A stretch of 20,411 bases of DNA from a virus, in the IMG/VR virus record IMGVR_UViG_3300001516_000207, positions 1 through 20,411 of that record. One strand, given 5' to 3'. Each line of letters begins with the position of its first letter. The stretch's first letter is position 1. Both the position numbers and the translations under genes were made by a program. Of this stretch, positions 1 to 8,132 are shown one piece after another. Under the pieces are notes generated by a model. That model was not told where the DNA came from, ran no database searches, and worked only from the letters and a program-made list of their open reading frames with translations.

Positions 1-54
1 CGACTTGGCTCTTACTGTAGAGCAACCTGCAGGTACTCCCTTAGATATATCAAA
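1..54. repeat. Left arm of 54-bp perfect inverted repeat
   Basis: Bases 1-54 are identical to the reverse complement of 565-618. With one mismatch (position 55) the match extends to 59. The copy touches the window edge, so its full length is unknown. It lies at the end of the partial ORF 1-324 and is an antisense copy of coding sequence in the ORF at 321-665. It could be a fold-back chimera or contig-end artefact, or a real inverted duplication. Confidence 0.9.
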
Positions 55-324
55 CCATAAATCTCCTTCATTGACTCCAGTTGTAGGTTCTGTACCCTGT
101 TGAAATAAATTCTCTGATAATTCTGTAATAGCATCCTGCACTGTCTGAGAAACCATAGTCCCCTGTGGTGCATAAGTAACATATTGAGCTAACTGACTAA
201 AGGATAATTCAGAGGAAGTAACTACTGTAACCTGCTCTGTAATAGCTGTGACTACTCCCCCAGTAGTCTCAACAGTTACATCAATAACAGGTGATACAGT
301 TACTGTAAGGTTAACATCTATCAT
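1..324 (-). CDS. Partial phage structural (fibre-like) protein, 3' end outside window or lost
   Basis: An open frame of 108 codons starts at the ATG at 324-322 and runs off the left edge without a stop. The start overlaps the TGA of the upstream gene as ATGA, and a purine-rich GAAGGGG lies just upstream, which supports this start. The product begins MIDVNLTVTV and is rich in Thr and Val. It contains FSQLAQYVTYAPQG, then a short helical stretch, then NEGDLWFDIS. A GDLWFD-type motif is common in phage fibre and virion proteins, usually followed by a short 'label/value' beta segment. I do not recognise a specific family. The last 18 or so codons (1-54) are an exact reverse complement of 565-618, inside the neighbouring gene, so those residues are probably not the true continuation. 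Treat residues up to about WFDIS as real and the rest as suspect. Confidence 0.6.
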   Translation of the reverse strand, partial: MIDVNLTVTVSPVIDVTVETTGGVVTAITEQVTVVTSSELSFSQLAQYVTYAPQGTMVSQTVQDAITELSENLFQQGTEPTTGVNEGDLWFDISKGVPAGCSTVRAKS

Positions 325-665
325 TTTGTTACCCCTTCTCTGACGTCAGCACGGCCCTCCAAAAGTCGCATTATCACCCCTGTGCTATTTTCCTCTAATT
401 CTATATCATATACATTCATACCAGAAATCATAGTATCTGTATCTGCAGGAAGTATAGTAACTACAAACTTTCCATCTGTACCTCCTCCTGGCTTAGTAGC
501 AACAAAGGTTGCATTAATAGTGGGCTCGTACAAGTCTCTACGAACTTGCCCCCTAATAGTATGATTTGATATATCTAAGGGAGTACCTGCAGGTTGCTCT
601 ACAGTAAGAGCCAAGTCGAAAGATGCTCCCTTTTCAATAATAATATTATGTGTTCCTGCTGGCAT
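321..665 (-). CDS. Small beta-rich phage tail accessory protein (fibre-adjacent, BppU-like N-domain type)
   Basis: This is a complete 114-residue ORF. Its ATG (665-663) shares one base with the TAA of the upstream fibre gene (TAATG), and GGAG sits 8 bases upstream. The layout matches a small family often found beside siphovirus fibre genes: an N-terminal IIIEKGASFDLALTV strand pair, then 'PLDISNHTIRGQVRR', a central acidic and Gly-rich turn (KPGGGTDGKFVVTI), 'VYDIEL', and a C-terminal RLLEGRADVREGVTK. That pattern (strand, [D/N]-[I/L]-[S/T] turn, R-x-x-R, GxYxYDIE, LLEGxxxVxxEVT) suggests a compact beta-sandwich of about 110 residues, related in style to BppU/upper-baseplate N-terminal domains. 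Its likely role is a small tip or fibre-attachment component, but this is inferred from position and fold style. The downstream ORF overlaps it by 4 bases. Confidence 0.65.
   Translation of the reverse strand: MPAGTHNIIIEKGASFDLALTVEQPAGTPLDISNHTIRGQVRRDLYEPTINATFVATKPGGGTDGKFVVTILPADTDTMISGMNVYDIELEENSTGVIMRLLEGRADVREGVTK
565..618. repeat. Right arm of 54-bp perfect inverted repeat
   Basis: This is the internal partner of bases 1-54. It lies wholly within the ORF at 321-665 and encodes DLALTVEQPAGTPLDIS there in the expected frame. That frame fits the surrounding protein family, so this copy looks like the original and the copy at the left edge looks secondary. The arms are separated by 510 bases. 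Confidence 0.9.
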
Positions 666-1783
666 TATTTATTCTCCAATTTTTTGTTTAAATCTTTTAC
701 TGCTTCAATTAAAACAGCAATAAGCCTAGTGTATTGTACCCCATTAGCCTCTCCATCTTCATTGTATGTAACTGCATCTGGTAATACTGTAGCAACTTCT
801 TGGGCTATTAAACCGATAGAAGACTTATCATTTGACTTCCATCTATATGTAGATCCTTTTAATTTATTTATAGAATCTAAAGCGTTCTCTATAGGATTAA
901 TATCGTACTTTAAAGCAATATCTGAACTTTCCGTAAGAGTACCTGTAATAGTTAAATCTCCTGTTATTGTACCCCCTGCGGTAGGTAGATAAGGATGGGT
1001 ATGTGCTGCTGAAAAGTAGGCAGCACTGTTACCATCTAACATATCTGCATTTAAGTTGGTATTAACTGCTCCGTTAGATATCGGAATATTACCATTAGCA
1101 TTACCAACAGTTTTACTATCTACCATGTCTGCATTTAAATTGACGTTCAGGGTACCATTAGAAACAGGTATATTCCCAGTATCATTACCAGAAGTCAACC
1201 CATCTAGCATATCTGCATTTAGATTGACATTTTTAATGCCGTTAGATATAGGAATATCACCACTAGCGTTACTAGCATTATTACCATCTAACATATCTGC
1301 GTTTAAGTTTACACATACGGTACTATTAGAAATAGGAATATTACCGTTCGCATTACCAGCAGTTTTACTATCTAATAGGTCCGAATTTAAGTTTACATTC
1401 AAGGTACCGTTAGATATAGGAATTGCACCTGAAACATTTCCCGCATGAAATCCGTCCAATAAGTCTGCACTTAATTGTAACTGTGTATTATTATTACACA
1501 GAGGAATCGTATTAGCTCCACCAGTAGTAGAGGGTGCGAATGTTTTAAGTGTAGTTACATTAATATCATACTCAGAAACTAAAGCCTCCCATAATGTACC
1601 ATTCCAAGTTAGCCACTTAGTTCCGTCAAATCTAATAGTACCTACTACTGTAGTTCCTGAACCTGTGAAGGTATTAGTACCATATACTCTAAACTGTCTA
1701 GCGGCATCAGAATCCCTATTTTTTACTTCATCTACAAAATCTGTGTATAAACTAGATAGTGTTGGATTATCCCAATTTGCCAT
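665..1783 (-). CDS. Tail fibre with C-terminal peptidase S74 intramolecular chaperone
   Basis: A 372-residue protein in three parts. Residues 1 to about 103 form an attachment region, with VGTIRFDGTKWLTWNGTLWEAL, a Trp-rich strand pair typical of phage fibre collars. Residues 104-243 are five 28-residue repeats plus the start of a sixth, around the theme LNADMLDG...GNIPISNG, probably a trimeric beta-rich shaft. Then HTHPYLPTAGGTITGDLTITGTL leads into the S74 domain (about 285-372). Established knowledge of this family (endosialidase tailspikes, T5 L-shaped fibre) is that the C-terminal domain helps the trimer fold and then cuts itself off with a Ser-Lys dyad. Here SSDIALK supplies Ser287 and Lys292 at the expected +5 spacing, followed by the usual GLIAQEV and a C-terminal helix. 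Predicted mature fibre: about 286 residues. The start follows a strong Shine-Dalgarno site at 1793-1799. Receptor specificity cannot be told. Confidence 0.88.
   Translation of the reverse strand: MANWDNPTLSSLYTDFVDEVKNRDSDAARQFRVYGTNTFTGSGTTVVGTIRFDGTKWLTWNGTLWEALVSEYDINVTTLKTFAPSTTGGANTIPLCNNNTQLQLSADLLDGFHAGNVSGAIPISNGTLNVNLNSDLLDSKTAGNANGNIPISNSTVCVNLNADMLDGNNASNASGDIPISNGIKNVNLNADMLDGLTSGNDTGNIPVSNGTLNVNLNADMVDSKTVGNANGNIPISNGAVNTNLNADMLDGNSAAYFSAAHTHPYLPTAGGTITGDLTITGTLTESSDIALKYDINPIENALDSINKLKGSTYRWKSNDKSSIGLIAQEVATVLPDAVTYNEDGEANGVQYTRLIAVLIEAVKDLNKKLENK
668..925 (-). other. Peptidase S74 / intramolecular chaperone domain
   Basis: The predicted self-cleavage point lies immediately before Ser287 (codon at 925-923). 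Lys292 is at 910-908. The released piece would be 86 residues and contains the conserved GLIAQEVATVLPD and a final amphipathic helix. Both catalytic residues are present, so the domain looks active. Confidence 0.85.
1055..1474 (-). repeat. Five tandem 84-bp (28-residue) repeats in the fibre shaft
   Basis: The protein repeats every 28 residues with no gaps: unit starts are at 1474, 1390, 1306, 1222 and 1138, and a truncated sixth begins at 1054. Core words are L-[NS]-[AS]-D-[ML]-[LV]-D-[GS] and G-x-I-P-[IV]-S-N. The DNA is clearly similar but not identical between units, so the array is old or has been diversified. Units alternate between DGxxA and DSKT endings. Confidence 0.9.
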
Positions 1784-1792
1784 TTTTTATTA

Positions 1793-1799
1793 CTCCTTT
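1793..1799 (-). promoter_or_regulatory. Ribosome binding site of the S74 fibre gene
   Basis: In the 17-base gap after the J-like stop codon the minus strand reads AAAGGAG, nine bases before the fibre ATG at 1783-1781. It is the strongest Shine-Dalgarno match in the window and the only one in a real spacer. It suggests the fibre is translated independently rather than by coupling to the very long upstream gene. Confidence 0.8.
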
Positions 1800-1800
1800 A

Positions 1801-4800
1801 TTAGTCTCTAACGCCAGTAACTGACCAGGTAAAATTACCATCGGTTCTACTACCTGTTGTTATATCATATATATAAACTGTAAAACTCTCTGGGTTAGCT
1901 TCATCTACAAAATCATAGATGGCGGTCTTGCCTGCTGTTCCACTGTAGTTTACAGTAATTTCATTAAGATCCACATATTTATATAGTGTACCATTAGTTG
2001 GGTCTGTGCTATCTACGTACACTTTTACTCCAGTATCTTTTTCTAAAGTAGTGATAGTATGAGAGCCAGATTCTGTTTGTTCTGACATTGATAATAAAAA
2101 CTTAACATTATCTATTTCAACTATATCATTTGTCGGAACTGATGTAAATTTAGTATAAATTTTAACATATCTAAAGTCGGAAGCACTTGAGGTACTAGAA
2201 GCTGCTCCTGAGTAGTTCCAGCCAGTAACATCATTCAATGCTTGGTTATAAATAGCTAAACTATTAGTCCAATAAATATGATTTTCTTTAGTAACTGTAG
2301 TAGTGGTATTATCTCTATAGTTTGCCGCAATTGTTACTGTAATATTAGAAGAAGATAACTCAACTCCAATATCCCAAGAATGGTAATATTCACATTCATC
2401 AGTACCAGCTTTAGCTACAATATAATATTGGTATCCTGCAGATACTTGATCCGCAGGACTATTCCAACTTCTAGTAGTGAAATGTTGTTCCCAAGTCTCG
2501 GTGTTATTTATTGGTCCAAATGCTGGGAAACTATCTCCTTTGTAGATATCAGTAACTTGAATTTTATCTTCTACTACCCAACTGCCACCACCAGCTATAC
2601 AGTCTGTAGAATTAGTTGCCACTGCTCCAGAACAGTATGCCTCATTTACTGGCTTGTCAGGGTCTAAAGAACTATTTATTTGTTGATGTAGTACAAAGTT
2701 TGCGGGTTCATTAACATTAGAAGTTGAAGTTAATGGAGTACTTTCATTACCTGCTGAGTCAATAGAAACAATAAAATACTTATATGTGCCACCAATTGAC
2801 TCAAAACGAGTAACGAAAGTAGCAGGTCCCAGTAAGTCTTGTTCTATTGTATCTATTAGAGTACAAGTTGTGACATCTCTATCACATCTTGAGATTCTAT
2901 AATTTACTATAGGCATCTGCCTAGTAGTTAAACTAGGGTCAGACCAATCTAACTTAACATAGTTATCAATGACTTCTACAGATAATCCACTAGGGGCCGA
3001 AGGTTGGTCTATTGTAACATCAACAAATCCTTTATCTCCGTAGTTTCCTGCAGTATCTATAGGTGCAACCCAGAATGTTCTAGTAGCCTCTCCAGTAAAT
3101 GGGCCCCAACTACAACGTACTGATTTAGTAGTTCCGGATTTCAATTCTGGGGAGAATGACGCATCTGTTGCTAAAACTCCAGACAGGTTCCGTCCATTAC
3201 TCCACGTATCCCCATATCGTATTTCATATGTATCAATAGGTAAAGTAACCGCAGAAGTAGAGGTCCAGGATAAAAGAACGTTTTCAGTATTATAAGTATT
3301 TGTTACTGTAGGTTTACCAGGTTTTATTACGTCTATAGGTATACTGACTGGGGTACCTTCATTTCCTGCTGAATCTACAGAAGTAACCCAAAAAGTCCTA
3401 GGAGTAGTTGGTCCCCAGGTAACTTTAGTTGTCCAATCTGTAACTTTACTAATTGCAATATCTGTAGAACTAGCCCAAACATCTCCATATCTCAGTACAT
3501 AATCTACAATAGGTAAATCTGAAGAAGGAGTAGTCCAATTAAGAACTACATTAGCGCCTGTTATACTAGAGGTAAGAATAGTTGGATTTGGTCTAGCTAT
3601 CACACATGTAAAACTACTAGGTACCCCGTAATTATCAGAATAGTCCTTAGCAGCAATCCAAAAAGTTTTAGAGTCTACACCTACTGATCCATATATACCT
3701 GGACCCCAAGTAACTGGGTAAGTTATAGACGGAGTAGTAACTACCTTAGGATCAATACCTGCAGCCCAACTCGCTCCTTCTCTAACTTCATACTCTTTAA
3801 TACCTTGAGGGGCTGTACCTGGAGCAGTCCAAGTAATATTCACATCCCCTATATTAAATACGTGAATTATAGAACTAACTGAACTAGGTTCAGATACTAC
3901 ATAACTTATAGGAGTAGCATCTACAGAGTAATTACCCGTAGTGTCAATCGCTTTAAGTAAATAAGTATGATTACCTGTACCAACAGCTCCTACTTGATGA
4001 TGAATAGAGGTAATATTAGTGGCAACTACTGTTGCTGTACCCCATACTAATCCCTTGCGGACTTCATAATAAGCCCAGTCTATATCTGGATTAGACTTCC
4101 AATGTATTGTCAGTCCTTTAGCTACTCCCCAAGTAGTAGATAACCCACCTACATTCATTGGAGGTAACGTCTTACCATATAATACTTTAGAGGCTGTAGT
4201 CCAAAGAGACTTTTTATTGTTTACTAAACTTACAGTTTTGACTCTTACTTCATATTCTAATCCTGCAGCAAGCCAAGTATGTCCTGCTGTAGTACAATCT
4301 GTACTAGTTCCATAAGATGTCCACGAGTGGCCTGCTGCAACACAGGTTGTCTGGCTTGTAAGTGTAGGATCTGCAAAACAGTCTCCACTGTCACATCTAG
4401 CTGGTAAAGAGTAAGTATTATCAATAGTAATATTACTCTCAGTATTATGCTCTATTGTATTCCAGGTTTCCCCTTTTATTCTCCATTGTACCTCATAATG
4501 ACTTAAATAGTCATAAGAAGATCTTAGCCAATTATAAGTAGCAGCCTCACAAGAGGCTTTATCAGTATAGGTATTATCTTCTAAACAAAAGTAATTTTGT
4601 CCAGGAGCTACCCAACTAACATGCATCCTATTTCTAATGGTGTTTACATTGCTATATAATTCTTCGGTTATATTAATATCAGTTATAGATGGTGGAGCAG
4701 TTCCCCAAGGCATCCTTTCACTTATACTTGTTACCTCTATTTCATCACCAAGTTCTATAGCATTAAACTTAGATTCATTATATTCTAGTCCAGTAACAGT

Positions 4801-7539
4801 AAACTTATTCAGGTCATCTTCTGTAATAGCTACTACTCTATATAATTGAGACTCTACTTGCCCTATTCTTTCCAAAGTCCACACTTGCATAGGTAATGGG
4901 TCAAAGTCTAAGTCCGATTCTAAATGTATAATATTGGTAGAATATGTAGAGGCACCTGGATCAATAGTAACATCTTTAGTTACTATATAAGATGCTTCAT
5001 CCCAATTTTTACCTGCTCCCATACAAGCAACTTTAGAAGTATATGATGCATTAGTACTTCCATCTTGGTTAGTACACCTATCATCTGGCTTTATGATACT
5101 GAAATTCATATCATCTGCGCCGTTTAGTTCTACTGGGGCATCTAAACAAATAGTACCTTTATCAGTAACAGTCCATGTTCTGGCGTCCCACTCCCAATAA
5201 TCTCCTGTAGTGTGTCCTATTACATTTTGAAATTCATATTTAATACCATAGTTATAAGACTGCTCTCCTAGCTCCATGCGTATGTTAACTCCGGAAGCAA
5301 AGTCTAATGAACCATTAATAAATATATTGAAAGTATCGTGCATGGAAGAAGTAAGAAAAGTAGCCCCAAATTCCAGGTCTATCCCCGTACCGTGGGCGTT
5401 TTCAATATATGTAAGCCCAAGTCCTGCAGCAGCAGTTAAAACAGCAGAAAAATCTTTTGCTGTTTTATACTCCCATATATCTCCCTCATATAATACTGGA
5501 GATTCAAATATTAAATTTGTCTCACGCACTACTGCTGTAGAGGAGTCTTTATTTTTAAACCTATAAGTATCCCCATCATACGAACTTAAGGTAATCCATT
5601 CCTCAGCACTTCCTGCACAAGTAAAATTAACTGCGTCCCAACTTCCAGAGTTATTTGTACAACATAACTCAGGTGTAGATGAAGACCCATCACTACAACT
5701 CTCATATTCTTCTGTTAAAGCTTCATCTCTAAACCATGAAGTATTAGTAACAAATATATTATGAGTTTTTGGTACGTGAGGAGTTAAATATACTACAAAT
5801 CTGTACACATCAGCAGGATCTCCAGTATAGCTACCTGTACGAATAAAATCGTTTAATCCTGTTCCTGTATAAGTAGTACCTAATTCACAATCAGTTTGAG
5901 AAGTATAACTAGTATCAGAGCATACATTAGGCAAAATACGCCCACCATAGCGAACACCTGCTCTATGCTTATCAGACACCTTCATTAAATCACCTGGTCG
6001 TATTGGAGCACCTTCAAATCCAGTAGCAAAACTAATACCTTCAGTTTCTAATCGTTCAGTATATAGAATCCATTTACCTACCCTCTGCGCTTGTCCTCTA
6101 GAAGTACACCCAAAAGCTATAACGCTTTTTTCTACCATTCCGTATCTTTGTATGCCTTCTCTATCCTCTACGTACTCTACAGTCTGTTTATACCCATTAG
6201 CTGGGTCATTCCAAGTAACTAATACTACATTGTGTCTAGCTTTTTTGGAAGAGCCTGTATATGTGAAGTCTCCTCCAAGCACATTAGACTCAGTAAAATG
6301 AAATACTGGTAATTTAGGAGCATCTTGAATTGCAGATACTAATCCTTGGTCCCAATAAACTAGCCCTCTAAATATAGAAGCTAAGTCATTTAAAACCTTA
6401 TAAGCTTCATTTGCCCCTTGTAGGTATAAGTTACAAGCAAAACGTGGTTCTACCTTTGTAGTAGTCCCATCCATAAATCCAGAGGGTACTCCTACGTACT
6501 TACCATTATCATCTACTGCGTCACAATATCTAGCAATTTGGTATAGTGCCCATTTATCAATATTATAATCATCTAAATATTGTCCAAGGCCGTATCTATC
6601 ATTAGTAAGAAGATCGTAATAGACCCAGGCAGGATTACATGTCCACTTTACGTCAAAAGTACCATCCCAGATACTAGAATACAGGAAATCTCCAACTTGA
6701 GTTGAATTTGGGTCATAGGGAGTATAGTTCGAAGGAACTTTTACTTTCACCCCCTTAATTTCATAACCTCGTCTTGGTACGTGGCCAAATTGTTTAGCAT
6801 CTAGTCTTATACCCATTAAAGCACTATTAGGATAAGAAAATTTGTTATCTATAATCTCGGTATGAGTGTGCCAAAATATATCGTTTCTTATAACTTGAGA
6901 ATCTGAGTCCTCTGTTAATCTTTTAATTCTTATAGCAACTTGAGAAAATCCAGCAGTTTTCCAACTAGCAGGTATATCAAATCTATGGCTCCAGTCATAT
7001 CTTGCAGTAGTTTTTCCTTCTTTAGTAAAAGTACCTTGAGTTACCCAACTACCACTATTATCTACTTGAAAAGATATCTCATATTCAACTTTAGTTCCGT
7101 GGATATCTCCTGTATCTTCTTGATGACTAAAAGTATTGGTGTACAGAGATACACGTATAGCATCCATATTACTATTAGTAAGAGTACGTATAACTCCTCC
7201 AGGAGTAGCCCCGCTATTTTCTATTTTAATACCAACTGCTTTTTGAGTACCCACAGATTCAAATCCGGGAATATACGCCTGTCCTTGGGCTCCTTGTCTC
7301 GCATCCCAAACAACATCCTCAAAGTTATAGTTACCTGCAGAGTCTTGTAGAGGAGTATCATCAAAGAATATAGACTTAGCCCCATCAACTAAGCCTTCAA
7401 TTTCTCCCTCGGATACTAAATCTATTACTTGAGCAGATCCAGTAGAGTGTAGAGTGTTAGGATCCTCAGTAGGAGCAGAGCCACCACCTCCGCCTTTACC
7501 ACCTCCAGCTCCTCTAATAGGTTTCTTTATATATTCCAT
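1801..7539 (-). CDS. J: J-like tail tip / central fibre protein (host specificity)
   Basis: The product has 1912 residues; lambda J has about 1130. It forms the trimeric central hub at the tail end and normally carries receptor binding. The N-terminus (GAGGGKGGGGG, then EDPNTLHSTGSAQVIDLVSEGEIEGLV) and the region with FACNLYLQG, EAYKVLNDLASIFRG and GAPIRPGDLMKV are diagnostic of the family. From about residue 945 there is an array of about seven fibronectin type III-like beta domains (EYEVR, TFWV..D.AGN, ITWTAP words), ending near residue 1610. A beta-rich C-terminal domain follows, possibly a jelly-roll tip. Short Cys-rich modules interrupt it at several places, accounting for part of the extra length. 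The ATG shares one base with the stop of the upstream I-like gene (TAATG), and AGGA lies about nine bases upstream. The gene is intact. J identity is very secure; receptor and host are unknown. Confidence 0.93.
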   Translation of the reverse strand: MEYIKKPIRGAGGGKGGGGGSAPTEDPNTLHSTGSAQVIDLVSEGEIEGLVDGAKSIFFDDTPLQDSAGNYNFEDVVWDARQGAQGQAYIPGFESVGTQKAVGIKIENSGATPGGVIRTLTNSNMDAIRVSLYTNTFSHQEDTGDIHGTKVEYEISFQVDNSGSWVTQGTFTKEGKTTARYDWSHRFDIPASWKTAGFSQVAIRIKRLTEDSDSQVIRNDIFWHTHTEIIDNKFSYPNSALMGIRLDAKQFGHVPRRGYEIKGVKVKVPSNYTPYDPNSTQVGDFLYSSIWDGTFDVKWTCNPAWVYYDLLTNDRYGLGQYLDDYNIDKWALYQIARYCDAVDDNGKYVGVPSGFMDGTTTKVEPRFACNLYLQGANEAYKVLNDLASIFRGLVYWDQGLVSAIQDAPKLPVFHFTESNVLGGDFTYTGSSKKARHNVVLVTWNDPANGYKQTVEYVEDREGIQRYGMVEKSVIAFGCTSRGQAQRVGKWILYTERLETEGISFATGFEGAPIRPGDLMKVSDKHRAGVRYGGRILPNVCSDTSYTSQTDCELGTTYTGTGLNDFIRTGSYTGDPADVYRFVVYLTPHVPKTHNIFVTNTSWFRDEALTEEYESCSDGSSSTPELCCTNNSGSWDAVNFTCAGSAEEWITLSSYDGDTYRFKNKDSSTAVVRETNLIFESPVLYEGDIWEYKTAKDFSAVLTAAAGLGLTYIENAHGTGIDLEFGATFLTSSMHDTFNIFINGSLDFASGVNIRMELGEQSYNYGIKYEFQNVIGHTTGDYWEWDARTWTVTDKGTICLDAPVELNGADDMNFSIIKPDDRCTNQDGSTNASYTSKVACMGAGKNWDEASYIVTKDVTIDPGASTYSTNIIHLESDLDFDPLPMQVWTLERIGQVESQLYRVVAITEDDLNKFTVTGLEYNESKFNAIELGDEIEVTSISERMPWGTAPPSITDINITEELYSNVNTIRNRMHVSWVAPGQNYFCLEDNTYTDKASCEAATYNWLRSSYDYLSHYEVQWRIKGETWNTIEHNTESNITIDNTYSLPARCDSGDCFADPTLTSQTTCVAAGHSWTSYGTSTDCTTAGHTWLAAGLEYEVRVKTVSLVNNKKSLWTTASKVLYGKTLPPMNVGGLSTTWGVAKGLTIHWKSNPDIDWAYYEVRKGLVWGTATVVATNITSIHHQVGAVGTGNHTYLLKAIDTTGNYSVDATPISYVVSEPSSVSSIIHVFNIGDVNITWTAPGTAPQGIKEYEVREGASWAAGIDPKVVTTPSITYPVTWGPGIYGSVGVDSKTFWIAAKDYSDNYGVPSSFTCVIARPNPTILTSSITGANVVLNWTTPSSDLPIVDYVLRYGDVWASSTDIAISKVTDWTTKVTWGPTTPRTFWVTSVDSAGNEGTPVSIPIDVIKPGKPTVTNTYNTENVLLSWTSTSAVTLPIDTYEIRYGDTWSNGRNLSGVLATDASFSPELKSGTTKSVRCSWGPFTGEATRTFWVAPIDTAGNYGDKGFVDVTIDQPSAPSGLSVEVIDNYVKLDWSDPSLTTRQMPIVNYRISRCDRDVTTCTLIDTIEQDLLGPATFVTRFESIGGTYKYFIVSIDSAGNESTPLTSTSNVNEPANFVLHQQINSSLDPDKPVNEAYCSGAVATNSTDCIAGGGSWVVEDKIQVTDIYKGDSFPAFGPINNTETWEQHFTTRSWNSPADQVSAGYQYYIVAKAGTDECEYYHSWDIGVELSSSNITVTIAANYRDNTTTTVTKENHIYWTNSLAIYNQALNDVTGWNYSGAASSTSSASDFRYVKIYTKFTSVPTNDIVEIDNVKFLLSMSEQTESGSHTITTLEKDTGVKVYVDSTDPTNGTLYKYVDLNEITVNYSGTAGKTAIYDFVDEANPESFTVYIYDITTGSRTDGNFTWSVTGVRD
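2578..5922 (-). repeat. Seven dispersed cysteine-rich mini-modules inside the J-like protein
   Basis: Short segments with the shared pattern C-x(n)-T-[SDN]-x-x-x-C-x(3-5)-G-x-x-W occur at 5869-5922 (residues 540-557, final Trp replaced by Tyr), 5617-5697 (615-641, a longer variant with four Cys), 5002-5076 (822-846), 4528-4587 (985-1004), 4273-4395 (1049-1089, two copies in tandem) and 2578-2634 (1636-1654). Words such as YTSQTDC, YTSKVAC, YTDKASC, LTSQTTC and TNSTDC recur. Several sit between strands of otherwise ordinary tip or FnIII-like domains, so they look like loop insertions. Each has one or two Cys pairs that could form a disulphide. Nucleotide identity between copies is low. I know no named family for them. 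Confidence 0.75.
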
Positions 7540-8132
7540 TAATCTTTATCCTGTGCTACTATATACGCATTAATTACTGACCCACCTACTCTTACAAGCC
7601 CGTAGGCTATTGGTATTGGGACACCTTGTCTTTGTGTGTTTACTGGCCCATCAAAGAAGTAATTCTCTGGAGCCTCTACAGCTGCTTTGGGGTCTGGAGC
7701 CAAGTATTCAGCAATGCCTGAAAATACCATTGACATTCCAAAATTTATCAGCAGTTTACCTGCTATTTGTGTAGCAGTCATATTAGCAATACCACCTGAT
7801 ACGTCGGTCATACCACCCATCTGAACACCCGCATATATCATAACAGCTCCAAGAATTATTTTAGTTGCCTTACTTTTAGATCCTAATATAGCCGGTATTA
7901 TTTTTATTTTTTCACTGCCTACAGGATTATGTAGTTCATCTAATCCTCTATCTATTTCATCTACTAGTACTCGATACCCAATACTTCTATCTTCAGAAGT
8001 AACTACAAAATCCTTAAATCCAGGTAAAACAGCACATAAAGCACGAACTGCTTCTGCTGCACTATGAACCTCTAAAGAGAAACTTTTGCCAAACTTCTCT
8101 CTTAATTCTCCATATAGTACAACTTCACTCAT
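7539..8132 (-). CDS. I: Lambda I-like tail assembly protein, second copy
   Basis: The product has 197 residues. Residues 1 to about 85 form a beta-grasp (ubiquitin-like) domain opening with VVLYGELREKFGKSFSLEV and including EAVRALCAVLPGF, the hallmark of the phage I/TAPR-like family. A hydrophobic segment (about 90-112, KIILGAVMIYAGVQMGG) and a Gly/Ala/Met-rich region follow. The end carries FFDGPVNTQRQGVPIPIAYG and VGGSVINAYI. In lambda, I acts in assembling the tail tip before J is added, though its exact job is poorly known. Its ATG overlaps the upstream I-like stop by four bases (ATGA) and follows a strong AGAGGA. It is a clear paralogue of the gene just upstream, and is closer to the textbook I sequence (LCAVLPGF). 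Confidence 0.85.
   Translation of the reverse strand: MSEVVLYGELREKFGKSFSLEVHSAAEAVRALCAVLPGFKDFVVTSEDRSIGYRVLVDEIDRGLDELHNPVGSEKIKIIPAILGSKSKATKIILGAVMIYAGVQMGGMTDVSGGIANMTATQIAGKLLINFGMSMVFSGIAEYLAPDPKAAVEAPENYFFDGPVNTQRQGVPIPIAYGLVRVGGSVINAYIVAQDKD

Noticed and set aside
55-564. Invertible DNA switch between the two 54-bp arms
   Set aside because: Inversion would truncate both affected ORFs and no recombinase gene or crossover-type dyad is seen, so an artefact or a one-off rearrangement is the simpler reading (kept as a finding because it can be tested).
1-1800. Diversity-generating retroelement or variable repeat at the fibre end
   Set aside because: No reverse transcriptase, no direct template/variable repeat pair with adenine-specific differences; the only repeat here is inverted and identical.
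1784-1800. Possible terminator or promoter in the only sizeable gap
   Set aside because: The gap is 17 bases long and is fully explained by a Shine-Dalgarno site; it has no hairpin and no -10/-35 pair.
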